A DNA stretch of 64,000 nt from Candidatus Tidjanibacter faecipullorum (lineage in GTDB: Bacteria; Bacteroidota; Bacteroidia; Bacteroidales; Rikenellaceae), in NCBI GenBank assembly GCA_019116245.1, contig DXCC01000031.1, positions 1 through 64,000 of the forward strand, in the 5' to 3' direction. Made by a program: the position numbers and the translations under genes. Within the stretch, counting starts at the first letter, position 1, and each line of letters begins with the position of its first letter. Below are positions 21,904 to 29,770 of the stretch, in pieces. The notes under the pieces are model-generated. The model saw only the letters and a list, made by a program, of their open reading frames with translations, was not told where the DNA came from and ran no database searches.

Positions 21904-21911
21904 CTACATTT
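21904..21911 (+). promoter_or_regulatory. Possible -7 box (TACATTTG) in front of the sensor kinase
   Basis: Exact TAnnTTTG match ending six bases before the preferred ATG. There is no clear -33 TTG. If real, it would separate the kinase/regulator pair from the pump genes and give an almost leaderless transcript. Confidence 0.35.
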
Positions 21912-21917
21912 GTGTAT

Positions 21918-22973
21918 ATGGCAGTGTTGCAGGCAAAACATTCCGGGTGGCTGATTCATCTGACGGCCTGGGCCGTGGTGCTCGGCATGCCCCTGTTCGT
22001 CATGGGACCCGACCGCCCCATGATGGGGGGCGGCGACTACCTGCGTGCGCTGCTGGTGCCGCTGTCGTTCATCGTCGTCTTTTATGTCAATTACTTCGGA
22101 CTGATCGACCGCTTCCTGTCCACGCGTCGCATCGGCCGCTTTCTGCTGTGCAATCTGTTGCTCGTCGTGGTGGTCATGTGGGGAGTCGGTCTGTTGCTGC
22201 GCCATGTGTTCGTGCCGTCGGAAGCTCCCACGCATCCCGTACCGGCCGGTTGGCAGGATCATCTCCGTTTCTTCGTGCACAATGCCGTCCTCTATCTGCT
22301 GGTCGTCGGCGCCAGCGTGGCGGTCCGGATGACGGGCAGCTGGTATCGTACCGAAGCGGCCCGCCAGCAGTTGGAACATGCCCATACCGAAGCCGAACTG
22401 CAGAACCTGAAGAGTCAGCTCAATCCCCATTTCCTGTTCAATACGCTCAACAACATCTATTCGCTGATTCAGATCGATCCCGTGCGCGCCCAGCAGGCCG
22501 TGCATGATCTGAGCCGGATGCTGCGCTACGTGCTCTACGACAGCAGCCAGGCGACGGTGCCGTTGAGCGAGGAGATCCGTTTCCTGCGCGACTACATCGG
22601 ACTGATGCGTCTGCGGCTGCCTCGTCATGTGGAGCTTACCGTCGTTTTGCCCGAGGAGCCGTCGTCGGCCCCGATTGCGCCGCTGCTCTTCATTTCGCTG
22701 GTCGAGAATGCGTTCAAGCACGGTGTCAGCAACGATCAGCCCTCCTGGATCGCGATCGAAATTGCCGAGCAGGAGGGGCGGCTGACCTGCCGCATCCGCA
22801 ACAGCGCATTTCCCAAGACGGCGGAGTCGGATCACAGCGGGTCGGGTATCGGCCTGCAGAACCTGACCCGGCGGCTGGAGATGCTCTATCCCGGCCGGTA
22901 CCGGTTTGTCTGCGGACCGGTGGGGACGGAAACGTATGAGGCCCTGTTGACCATAGATTTGTATGAAGCATGA
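21918..22973 (+). CDS. LytS/YehU-type sensor histidine kinase
   Basis: The protein has four membrane helices in its first ~140 residues, then the His_kinase box LNPHFLFNTLNNIYSLI and a HATPase region with NAFKHGVSN and GSGIGLQNLTRRL. I choose the ATG at 21918 (351 residues) over the GTG at 21912. It autophosphorylates on the box histidine and passes phosphate to the LytTR regulator, which overlaps its stop codon (ATGA). No extracellular sensing domain is visible; the signal may be sensed in the membrane. Confidence 0.93.
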   Translation: MAVLQAKHSGWLIHLTAWAVVLGMPLFVMGPDRPMMGGGDYLRALLVPLSFIVVFYVNYFGLIDRFLSTRRIGRFLLCNLLLVVVVMWGVGLLLRHVFVPSEAPTHPVPAGWQDHLRFFVHNAVLYLLVVGASVAVRMTGSWYRTEAARQQLEHAHTEAELQNLKSQLNPHFLFNTLNNIYSLIQIDPVRAQQAVHDLSRMLRYVLYDSSQATVPLSEEIRFLRDYIGLMRLRLPRHVELTVVLPEEPSSAPIAPLLFISLVENAFKHGVSNDQPSWIAIEIAEQEGRLTCRIRNSAFPKTAESDHSGSGIGLQNLTRRLEMLYPGRYRFVCGPVGTETYEALLTIDLYEA

Positions 22974-23731
22974 AGTTGCGTTGTGTTGTGATCGACGACG
23001 AGCCGTTGGCCGTCGAACTGATGGAGAGTTATGTGCGCAAGACGCCGTTTCTGGAACTTTGCGGCTCCTACGGCAGCGCCTCGGCAGCGTTCGAGGCTTT
23101 GAGGGAACAGCCGGTCGATCTGCTTTTCTGCGATATTCAGATGGCTGGACTGAACGGCATGGAGTTGGCGCGCATGCTGCCCGCCACCACGCGCGTCATC
23201 TTTACGACGGCCTTCAGCCGCTATGCGGTGGAAGGCTTCCGGGTCAATGCGATCGACTATCTGCTCAAACCGATCGACTATGCCGATTTTCTGGAGGCGG
23301 CCAACAAGGCGTTGGCGTGGTTCGAGATCCGCGACCGGGCCGAAACCCGGGACAACCGAGTGGAACCACCGGCCGCAGCACCGAAGCCGCAGCGCATTTT
23401 TGTCAAGACGGAGTATCGCCTGCAGCAGATCGAACTCGGACGGATCAATTATGTCGAGGGGTGGCGGGACTATGTGAAGATCCATGTGGAGGGGGAGGCG
23501 CAGCCCGTGCTCTCGCTCATCAGCCTCAAGGCCATGGAGGCGCAGCTGCCGGCCGACGATTTCGTGCGGGTGCACCGTTCCTTCATCGTGCGGCTGGATG
23601 CCATCCGGATCATTGAACGCAACCGCATAGTCTTCGGCAAGGAGTATATTCCGATTTCGGACAGCTATCGGGCGGCTCTGTTTGACCGACTCGCGCAGCG
23701 GGCGGTGATGCCGACGGGGGAGCGGTCGTAA
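22970..23731 (+). CDS. LytTR family response regulator
   Basis: A 253-residue protein with an N-terminal receiver domain (acidic IDDEP, phospho-acceptor in LLFCDIQM, and the conserved lysine in LLKPID) joined by a Pro/Ala linker to a C-terminal LytTR DNA-binding domain (IFVKTEYRLQQIELGRINYVEG, VRVHRSFIV). Four-base overlap with the kinase shows they are cotranslated. Position after the efflux operon suggests, but does not prove, that it controls that pump. Confidence 0.94.
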   Translation: MKLRCVVIDDEPLAVELMESYVRKTPFLELCGSYGSASAAFEALREQPVDLLFCDIQMAGLNGMELARMLPATTRVIFTTAFSRYAVEGFRVNAIDYLLKPIDYADFLEAANKALAWFEIRDRAETRDNRVEPPAAAPKPQRIFVKTEYRLQQIELGRINYVEGWRDYVKIHVEGEAQPVLSLISLKAMEAQLPADDFVRVHRSFIVRLDAIRIIERNRIVFGKEYIPISDSYRAALFDRLAQRAVMPTGERS

Positions 23732-23756
23732 CGTCGCGGCGCACGAAAAAACGAAG

Positions 23757-23795
23757 AAAGCCGGTTCTACGCTATGCAGAACCGGCTTTTTCTTT
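23757..23795. terminator. Bidirectional terminator between the regulator and tRNA-Ser
   Basis: A 12-bp stem, AAAGCCGGTTCT/AGAACCGGCTTT, has a 9-base loop. T-rich tracts occur on both strands, so it can end both the plus-strand regulator operon and the minus-strand tRNA-Ser. Confidence 0.9.
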
Positions 23796-23886
23796 GGCGG
23801 AAAGAGGGGGATTCGAACCCCCGGTACAGGAATTCCCGTACGTCAGTTTAGCAAACTGGTGGTTTCAGCCACTCACCCATCTTTCC
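23795..23886 (-). tRNA. tRNA-Ser (anticodon GCU), CCA encoded
   Basis: Minus-strand class II cloverleaf: acceptor GGAAAGA/TCTTTCC, anticodon stem and loop CAGTTTGCTAAACTG with anticodon GCU, a long variable arm (ACGTACGGGAATTCCTGTACC region), T arm GGTTCGAATCC, and an encoded CCA. Reads AGU/AGC. Confidence 0.95.
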
Positions 23887-23910
23887 GGGCTTGATTGCCA
23901 AATGCGGATG

Positions 23911-23941
23911 CAAATATAGAAAAGAAAAACGATTTACCAAA
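23911..23941 (-). promoter_or_regulatory. tRNA-Ser promoter
   Basis: On the minus strand TTTG (23941-23938), 19 bases, then TATATTTG (23918-23911): a complete Bacteroidetes promoter 25 bases upstream of the tRNA 5' end. Confidence 0.8.
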
Positions 23942-24132
23942 ACTTTCCTCCCGGTCGATGGCGAAAAAATGCTCCGTACAGGCGGGGCTGCAACCTCCGG
24001 GACGGGGGCGACCGACCGGAAACGGATTCAGGGTGAGCGGAAAAGGGAAGAGAGGAACGCATGGGCGGACGTGCGGAAGAAAATATTTGCAGAATTGATC
24101 CGGCGGATGGAGGGAATCCGGGGCGAAAGTGG

Positions 24133-24140
24133 TATCTTTG
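24133..24140 (+). promoter_or_regulatory. Putative purB -7 box (TATCTTTG)
   Basis: Exact consensus -7 element 23 bases before the purB ATG. No convincing -33 TTG at 19-21 bases, so the promoter may depend on an activator or a weak upstream element. Confidence 0.5.
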
Positions 24141-24163
24141 TATCCTGTCAAAACAATGCAGTT

Positions 24164-25459
24164 ATGATTGAGAGATACAGTAGGCCTGCCATGCGGGCCG
24201 TATGGACCGAACAGAAAAAATTCGAGGCCTATCTGAAAGTCGAGATCCTCGCCGCCGAGGCGTGGAGCGAGCTGGGCGTCATTCCCAAGGAGGATGTCGC
24301 CAAGCTGTGGGAGAAGGCTTCGTTCAGCATAGACCGGATCAAGGAGATCGAGGAGCAGACCCATCACGATGTAGTGGCCTTCACGCGTGCCGTCAGCGAG
24401 ACGCTGGGCGAGGAGCGCAAGTGGGTGCACTACGGACTGACCAGCACCGATGTGGTGGATACGGCCAACGGCTACATCATCAAGCAGGCCAATGCGATTC
24501 TGCTCAAGGATATCGAGGACTTCATCGAGATGCTGCGCAAACAGGCGCTGCGGTTCAAGAATACCCCCTGCATCGGCCGTACGCACGGCATTCACGCCGA
24601 CATCACCTGCTTCGGTCTGAAATGGGTGCTGTGGCATGAGGAGATGATGCGCAACCTGGCCCGTTTCAAGGAGGCCGCCCGCAACATCGAGGTGGGCAAG
24701 CTGAGCGGTGCGGTGGGCAACTTCGCCAATATTCCGCCTTTCATTCAGGATTACGTGTGCGAGAAGCTGGGCATTCAGAGCGCCAACGTCTCGACGCAGG
24801 TCATCCAGCGCGACCGGCATGCCTACTACATGGCTACGCTGGCCGTGATCGCCGCTTCGCTGGAGCAGATGGCCTTCGAGGTGCGCAACCTCCAGCGCAC
24901 CGAGGTGCACGAGGTGGAGGAGGCGTTCAGCAAGGGACAGAAAGGTTCGAGCGCCATGCCCCACAAACGCAACCCGATCAGCAGCGAGAACATCACCGGC
25001 TGCGCCCGCGTGATGCGCGGTTACATGGTGACCTTCTACGAGAACGTGGCCCTGTGGCACGAGCGTGATATTTCCCACTCGGCCACCGAGCGTATCATTC
25101 TGCCCGATTCGACGATGCTGCTTGACTACATGCTCAACCGTTTCCGCGGCGTGCTGGAGAACCTGACCGTTTTCCCCGACGTGATGCTGGAGAACATCTA
25201 CCGTACCCGCGGCGTGATCTTTGCCCAGCGTGTGATGAATGCGCTGATCGGCAAGGGCCTCTCGCGAGAGCAGGCTTACGATACGGTGCAGCCGATTGCC
25301 ATGCGGGCCATGAGCGAACGCCGCGACTACCAGGAGCTGTTGCGCGAAAGTCCGGAGGTGATGCGCTACCTGACGCCCGAGGAGCTGGACGGCTGCTTCA
25401 CGCTCGACTACTACATGAAGAACGTGGACTACATCTACAACCGCGCAGGCGTCAAATAA
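24164..25459 (+). CDS. purB: Adenylosuccinate lyase
   Basis: PurB acts twice in purine synthesis, releasing fumarate from SAICAR and from adenylosuccinate. The ORF track extends it upstream to 23891, but the ATG at 24164 gives 431 residues, the family length, and starts [14 protein letters not shown] as in other PurB proteins. Visible motifs include [11 protein letters not shown], the catalytic histidine region GRTHGIHAD and the fumarase-superfamily signature [10 protein letters not shown]. It is 30 bases upstream of purA, so the two steps from IMP to AMP are cotranscribed. Confidence 0.96.
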   Translation: MIERYSRPAMRAVWTEQKKFEAYLKVEILAAEAWSELGVIPKEDVAKLWEKASFSIDRIKEIEEQTHHDVVAFTRAVSETLGEERKWVHYGLTSTDVVDTANGYIIKQANAILLKDIEDFIEMLRKQALRFKNTPCIGRTHGIHADITCFGLKWVLWHEEMMRNLARFKEAARNIEVGKLSGAVGNFANIPPFIQDYVCEKLGIQSANVSTQVIQRDRHAYYMATLAVIAASLEQMAFEVRNLQRTEVHEVEEAFSKGQKGSSAMPHKRNPISSENITGCARVMRGYMVTFYENVALWHERDISHSATERIILPDSTMLLDYMLNRFRGVLENLTVFPDVMLENIYRTRGVIFAQRVMNALIGKGLSREQAYDTVQPIAMRAMSERRDYQELLRESPEVMRYLTPEELDGCFTLDYYMKNVDYIYNRAGVK

Positions 25460-25489
25460 CAAATCAACGCAGACTACACAACATTCGAT

Positions 25490-26773
25490 ATGAAGAACAG
25501 GTTGGTTGTCGTCGGAACCCAATGGGGAGACGAGGGAAAAGGCAAAATCACCGACTATTTCGCCCAGCAGGCCGATGTGGTCGTGCGCTACCAGGGCGGT
25601 AACAATGCCGGTCACACGATCGAATTCGGCGGCCAACGCTATGCCTTGCAGAGCATTCCGTCGGGTATCTTCAACCCGCACATCAAGAACGTGATGGCCA
25701 ACGGTATGGTGGTCAATCCGGTGAGCGTGGTGAGCGAACTGGAGACGCTCGAGTCGCGCGGCGTGAAGGATTACAAACTGTTCATCTCCGACCGGGCGGC
25801 TGTCGTCATGCCTTACCACTCCGTGCTGGACGGTGCGGCGGAATCCCTGAAGGGAGGCAAGCAGATCGGTACCACCAAGAAGGGTATCGGTCCGGCCTAT
25901 TCCGACAAGTACGACCGGATCGGCATCCGGATGGGCGATCTGCTCGACGGCGATTATTTCGCCTCCCGGCTGCGCGATGCGCTGGAGATCAAAAACCGCG
26001 AACTGGCCATGTACGGCTGCGAGCCCATGTCGTTCGATACGATCTATGCGCAGTACATGGAGCTGGGCCGCCGGCTCGGCAAATACATCTGCGACACGTC
26101 GGTCCTCATCAACGAGGAGATCGAAAAGGGGTCGCGCGTGCTCTTTGAAGGAGCGCAGGGCGTAATGCTGTGCATTGACCACGGCACCTATCCCTATGTT
26201 ACCTCGTCGAGCCCCACGGCATCGAGCGTACCGCAGAATACGGGTATCGCACCGCGTTACGTGGACAATGTGATCGGTGTCTGCAAGGCCTATACGACCC
26301 GTGTGGGCGAGGGTCCCTTCCCGACGGAACTGGAGGGCGAAATCGCGCACAATATCCGCGAACGGGGTCACGAGTACGGTACCGTAACGGGACGTCCTCG
26401 TCGGGTGGGCTGGCTGGACGCCGTCGTGCTGAATCACACCCGTCGCGTGAGCGGCATCGACTACCTGGCCCTGATGCTGTTCGATGTGCTTTCGGGGCTG
26501 GACACGGTGAAGATTTGCGTGGCTTACGAATTGGACGGTCGGCGCATCGAGACGATGCCGGCCACGATTCCGCAGTTCGAGCGCTGCAAGCCGATCTACG
26601 TCGAGATGCCCGGCTGGAAGGAGGACATCTCCGGCATCCGGAGCTTCGACGAACTGCCCGAGGCTGCCAAGAATTATGTGCGCAAGATCGAGGAACTGAC
26701 CCGCATCAAGGTGGCCGTCCTGTCGGTAGGTCCCGACCGGACCCAAACTGTTCTGCTGCACGACGTCTTCTGA
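25490..26773 (+). CDS. purA: Adenylosuccinate synthetase
   Basis: PurA makes adenylosuccinate from IMP and aspartate with GTP. The 427-residue protein begins with the P-loop region VGTQWGDEGKGKITDYF and has GGNNAGHTI, the IGTTKKGIGPAYSDK loop, TSSSPTASSV and the TVTGRPRRVGWLDAV segment, all standard. It is directly followed by a terminator. Confidence 0.97.
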   Translation: MKNRLVVVGTQWGDEGKGKITDYFAQQADVVVRYQGGNNAGHTIEFGGQRYALQSIPSGIFNPHIKNVMANGMVVNPVSVVSELETLESRGVKDYKLFISDRAAVVMPYHSVLDGAAESLKGGKQIGTTKKGIGPAYSDKYDRIGIRMGDLLDGDYFASRLRDALEIKNRELAMYGCEPMSFDTIYAQYMELGRRLGKYICDTSVLINEEIEKGSRVLFEGAQGVMLCIDHGTYPYVTSSSPTASSVPQNTGIAPRYVDNVIGVCKAYTTRVGEGPFPTELEGEIAHNIRERGHEYGTVTGRPRRVGWLDAVVLNHTRRVSGIDYLALMLFDVLSGLDTVKICVAYELDGRRIETMPATIPQFERCKPIYVEMPGWKEDISGIRSFDELPEAAKNYVRKIEELTRIKVAVLSVGPDRTQTVLLHDVF

Positions 26774-26804
26774 TCGGCACGCGGATCACGGAAAACCAAT
26801 TGAA

Positions 26805-26839
26805 AAGGCTGCCGGCATGCGTGTCGGCAGCCTTTCTTT
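26805..26839 (+). terminator. Terminator after purA
   Basis: AAGGCTGCCG and CGGCAGCCTT form a 10-bp stem around GCATGCGTGT, followed by a T-rich tract (TCTTTG). Confidence 0.85.
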
Positions 26840-26875
26840 GTGCCGACGGAGAGGCGGCAACTGCGCAGAAAATAG

Positions 26876-26883
26876 TACATTTG
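26876..26883 (+). promoter_or_regulatory. Possible -7 box (TACATTTG) for the acidic protein-miaA pair
   Basis: Exact TAnnTTTG match 51 bases before the ATG at 26935. No -33 TTG at the expected distance. Confidence 0.4.
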
Positions 26884-26934
26884 TAGAGTCGCCGCAACGG
26901 ATTGCGGCGGCAGAGTATCAAAAACGGGATAACG

Positions 26935-27453
26935 ATGATTTTCAAATTGAGAATGTTGAGCGACGAATCCGACAACTTCGTGCGGGAGTACGAGGTGCCC
27001 TCCAATACGGATTTGTTGCAGTTGCACGATACGATCTGCCGGGATCTCGGCCTGGACCGGTCGAATTTCTGTTCGTTCTTTACGGCCAACGAGCGGTGGA
27101 ACAAGCTGCAGGAATATACGCTGACCGACATGTTCGACGATGAGGAGAGTGTGGATGCGCAGCCCATGGAGGATGTGCGGCTCGACGAACTGGCCGCGGC
27201 GGGGGCCTCGCGTCTGATTTTCGTCTTCGATCTGTTGTCCGGACGGTCGCTCTACCTGTCGATTGCCGATTTCGGCCGGGAAGCGGAAGGGGAGAGCTAT
27301 CCCCGGGTGTTGTTGTCGGAGGGCGAGCTGCCCGAAGGGGCTGAGAACGGCCTGCTTGACGAAGAGGATGAGGAGGATCCGTTCGGCGACATGATGGCCG
27401 AATTTGCCGATTTCGAAGGGGCCGAGGACGACAGCTATTCGGATGAGTACTGA
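26935..27453 (+). CDS. Acidic pRiA4b ORF-3-like (PF07929-type) protein
   Basis: The ATG at 26935 gives 172 residues starting MIFKLRMLSDESDNFVREYEV; the track start adds an 11-residue leader with no support. The first two thirds resemble the plasmid pRiA4b ORF-3/IS1096 passenger fold: beta strands, then LLQLHDTICRDLGL, FFTANERWNKLQEYTL and RLIFVFDL. The last ~50 residues are very acidic (LLDEEDEEDPFGDMM). No catalytic residues are known for this family and the function is unknown. It overlaps the miaA start by 11 bases, so the two are translated together. No transposase is near, so it is not a passenger gene here. Confidence 0.72.
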   Translation: MIFKLRMLSDESDNFVREYEVPSNTDLLQLHDTICRDLGLDRSNFCSFFTANERWNKLQEYTLTDMFDDEESVDAQPMEDVRLDELAAAGASRLIFVFDLLSGRSLYLSIADFGREAEGESYPRVLLSEGELPEGAENGLLDEEDEEDPFGDMMAEFADFEGAEDDSYSDEY

Positions 27454-28360
27454 TCGCAGAGGGACGCTGGTCGTCATTGTAGGGCCGACTGGATCGGGCA
27501 AGACGGCGGTGGCCGTGCAGTTGGCGCAGCGGCTCCATGCTCCGATCCTCTCGACCGATTCGCGACAGGTGTTCCGTGGTCTGGCCATCGGTACGGCCCA
27601 GCCGTCGGCAGAGGAACTGGCGGCCGCTACCCACTACTTCATTGCCGACCGCGACGTGTCGGACGATTACAATGCGGGGCGTTTCGAGGTCGAGGCTCTG
27701 GCGTTGCTCGAACGGTTGTTTGCCGACCACGACCATGTCATTGCCGTCGGTGGCTCGGGGCTGTACGTGGATGCGCTCTGCAACGGCTTCGACCCCTTGC
27801 CCCAGGCCGATCCGGCGTTGCGGCAAGCCTTGGAGGAGCGGTTGCTCCGGGAGGGATTGCCGGCACTGGTGGAGGAACTGAAGCAGCTGGATCCGGTCTA
27901 TTGGGCAGCGGTTGATCGCAACAATCCGGCCCGCGTGCTGCGGGCGCTGGAGGTGTGCCGGCTGACCGGGCAACCCTATTCGGCCCAGCGGAAGGGGGTG
28001 CAGCGTGAGCGTCCGTTCCGGATTGTGAAGTTGGGCATCGATACGCCCCGTGAGGAGTTGTACGACCGGATCAACCGGCGGGTGGATGCCATGATGCAGG
28101 CCGGCCTGTTGGCGGAGGCCGAGCGGATGTTTCCGCTGCGTCATTTGAATGCGTTGCGGACTGTGGGGTATCAGGAACTGTTCGCCTTTCTGGAAGGGCA
28201 CGGTACGCTGGAGGAGGCGGTGGAACTGATCAAGCGCAACTCGCGCCGGTATGCCAAACGGCAGTTGACCTGGTTCCGGCGGGATGCGTCCATCCGCTGG
28301 TTCGGCAGGGAGGAGGTCGAGGCGATGAAAATTTATTGCGAAAAGTTTGCAGAAACGTAA
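27443..28360 (+). CDS. miaA: tRNA dimethylallyltransferase
   Basis: MiaA adds a dimethylallyl group to A37 of tRNAs that read UNN codons. The 305-residue protein (ATG 27443) has P-loop VGPTGSGKTAVA, the STDSRQVFRGLAIGTAQPS segment, the GGSGLYVDALCNG loop and the C-terminal YAKRQLTWFRRD motif. The conserved tyrosine of the usual DSxQVYRG motif is Phe here. It overlaps the preceding acidic-protein gene. Confidence 0.95.
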   Translation: MSTDRRGTLVVIVGPTGSGKTAVAVQLAQRLHAPILSTDSRQVFRGLAIGTAQPSAEELAAATHYFIADRDVSDDYNAGRFEVEALALLERLFADHDHVIAVGGSGLYVDALCNGFDPLPQADPALRQALEERLLREGLPALVEELKQLDPVYWAAVDRNNPARVLRALEVCRLTGQPYSAQRKGVQRERPFRIVKLGIDTPREELYDRINRRVDAMMQAGLLAEAERMFPLRHLNALRTVGYQELFAFLEGHGTLEEAVELIKRNSRRYAKRQLTWFRRDASIRWFGREEVEAMKIYCEKFAET

Positions 28361-28376
28361 AACCTGCTTATCTTTG
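28346..28376 (+). promoter_or_regulatory. tRNA-Gly promoter
   Basis: TTTG (28346-28349), 19 bases, TATCTTTG (28369-28376): complete consensus, partly inside the miaA 3' end, 32 bases before the tRNA. Confidence 0.82.
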
Positions 28377-28408
28377 CACTCGCAAACGGGACGGATGTCT
28401 CACCGAAT

Positions 28409-28481
28409 GCGGAAATAGCTCAGTTGGTAGAGCACAACCTTGCCAAGGTTGGGGTCGCGAGTTCGAGTCTCGTTTTCCGCT
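28409..28481 (+). tRNA. tRNA-Gly (anticodon GCC)
   Basis: Cloverleaf with acceptor GCGGAAA/TTTCCGC, D arm GCTC/GAGC, anticodon arm CAACCTTGCCAAGGTTG (GCC, reading GGU/GGC) and T arm GAGTTCGAGTCTC. CCA is not encoded. Confidence 0.95.
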
Positions 28482-28484
28482 CAC

Positions 28485-28512
28485 AAGGCAGTCAGCAATG
28501 ACTGCCTTTTTT
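28485..28512 (+). terminator. Terminator after tRNA-Gly
   Basis: AAGGCAGTCA/TGACTGCCTT stem with a GCAA loop, followed by a run of T's. Confidence 0.92.
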
Positions 28513-28543
28513 GTTTCCGGCTCGGAAGGGAGTCAGAGGCCAT

Positions 28544-28578
28544 AAAAAACGCCTGCCGTTTCTACGGCAGGCGTTTTT
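28544..28578. terminator. Terminator for aqpZ (minus strand), probably bidirectional
   Basis: AAAAACGCCTGCCG/CGGCAGGCGTTTTT stem with T runs on both strands, 20 bases beyond the aqpZ stop. Confidence 0.9.
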
Positions 28579-28598
28579 GTGGGGACGACAGTAGCCGG

Positions 28599-29285
28599 TT
28601 ACTTCTTCGGCTGGGCGGCCAGCAGTTTCCATACGCCGGCACTCAGCGCGGCGCCGACAAACGGGGCTACGATGAAGAGCCACAGCTGCGACAGGGCCTG
28701 CCCCCCTTCGAACAGCGCCGGGCCGATCGAACGGGCCGGATTGACCGAAGTGCCCGTGATCGGAATGCAGACGATGTGGACCAGCACCAGCGTCAGACCG
28801 ATGGCCAGACCGGCCAGATTGCCCGCACCGCGTTTGGGGTCCGTGGCTCCCAGCACAACCAGTACGAAAATGCAGGTAAAGACCGCTTCGGCAATGAAGG
28901 CCTGCAGCATGGTGCCTTCGGGGAAGCTGTTGGCACCCGTAGTCGTAGGTCCGCCGTGCAGGCCGGTCGATACAAGGGCGTAGAGAATGGCCGAACCGAT
29001 GATGGCGCCGATGACCTGGAAAATCATGTAGCCGACGGCCTCTTTGCCGGACATGCGGCCCGAGAGATAGACGCCGAGGGTGATGGCCGGGTTGATGTGG
29101 CAACCGGAGATGTTGCCGATGGTGTAGGCCATCGCCACAACGGAGAGGCCGAAGGCCAGGGCGACACCGATGGTGCCGACTCCGGCGCCTACCGTACCGG
29201 TGACGCTGCCGGCGAAGACGGCGCTGCCGCAACCCATCAGGACGAGAACCATCGTCCCGATCATTTCTGCAAGGTACTTTTTCAT
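28599..29285 (-). CDS. aqpZ: Aquaporin Z-like water channel (MIP family)
   Basis: A six-helix MIP channel of 228 residues starting MKKYLAEMIGTMVLVLMG (the ATG at 29291 two codons earlier is also possible). Both half-helix motifs are intact: CHINPAIT and TSVNPARS. Comparison from memory with E. coli AqpZ places Phe (ALAFGL), His (LVLVHIVCIP), Thr (GTSVNP) and Arg (NPAR) at the selectivity filter, which fits a water-specific channel rather than a glycerol facilitator. It is monocistronic, with a terminator downstream and a 10-base tandem repeat in its leader. Confidence 0.93.
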   Translation of the reverse strand: MKKYLAEMIGTMVLVLMGCGSAVFAGSVTGTVGAGVGTIGVALAFGLSVVAMAYTIGNISGCHINPAITLGVYLSGRMSGKEAVGYMIFQVIGAIIGSAILYALVSTGLHGGPTTTGANSFPEGTMLQAFIAEAVFTCIFVLVVLGATDPKRGAGNLAGLAIGLTLVLVHIVCIPITGTSVNPARSIGPALFEGGQALSQLWLFIVAPFVGAALSAGVWKLLAAQPKK

Positions 29286-29293
29286 GTTCATAC

Positions 29294-29317
29294 AGTTAGT
29301 TGAAGTTAGTTGAAGTG
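29294..29317. repeat. 10-bp tandem direct repeat in the aqpZ leader
   Basis: AGTTAGTTGA occurs twice in tandem followed by AGTG (2.4 copies), directly upstream of the aqpZ start codon. Copy number could vary by slippage. Confidence 0.75.
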
Positions 29318-29770
29318 AATGAGGTATACTTAACTCTTTAAAATTAACCATAAAAAACGGAACAAACAAATTCCCGGGATAAATCCCGGATGTGAGCAGG
29401 GGGGAATACGCATATGGAGGAGGCACAGGAACTGCCTTGCGGAACGAGGACGGGTGGGAGCGTGTCCGGTCCTGCCGGGGGTGCAATCGGATCGTCCGGT
29501 GGCAGGTTGAGTGTACTGTTCGACGGTCGAACGGCAGAAGTCCGGGGGTGCCGGCAGGAACAGGTATGGAACCGAATAGCCTCCGTTCATGCCGGTATGC
29601 CGGTTGTTGGCAGCCATGAAACGACAGCAGGGGCCGGTTCGAGTAGGCAAGGAAAGCGAGAAAAGGCTCCACCTGCACGAACTGTTGGCTGTCGTAACAA
29701 AATCTTCATCGAATCGACACGAATGCGTTGCGTTGCGCCGCTTTTTTTGTCGCCGAAAATCATAGTGAAC
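29318..29770. other. Intergenic stretch between aqpZ and the porin gene
   Basis: About 450 bases with divergent promoters expected. A perfect 7-bp inverted repeat (CCGGGAT-AA-ATCCCGG) lies at 29374-29389. No exact TAnnTTTG box was found for either gene. The ORFs in the track here (29392-29619, the 5' part of 29414-31138, 29330-29935) look like shadows. Confidence 0.55.

Noticed and set aside
26935-27453. Insertion-sequence passenger gene
   Set aside because: The protein resembles an IS1096/pRiA4b passenger family, but there is no transposase, terminal repeat or target duplication nearby, and it is coupled to miaA.
29414-29770. 119-residue N-terminal extension of the porin
   Set aside because: Low-complexity Gly/Arg/Ala sequence without homologue features; the signal peptide begins at 29771.
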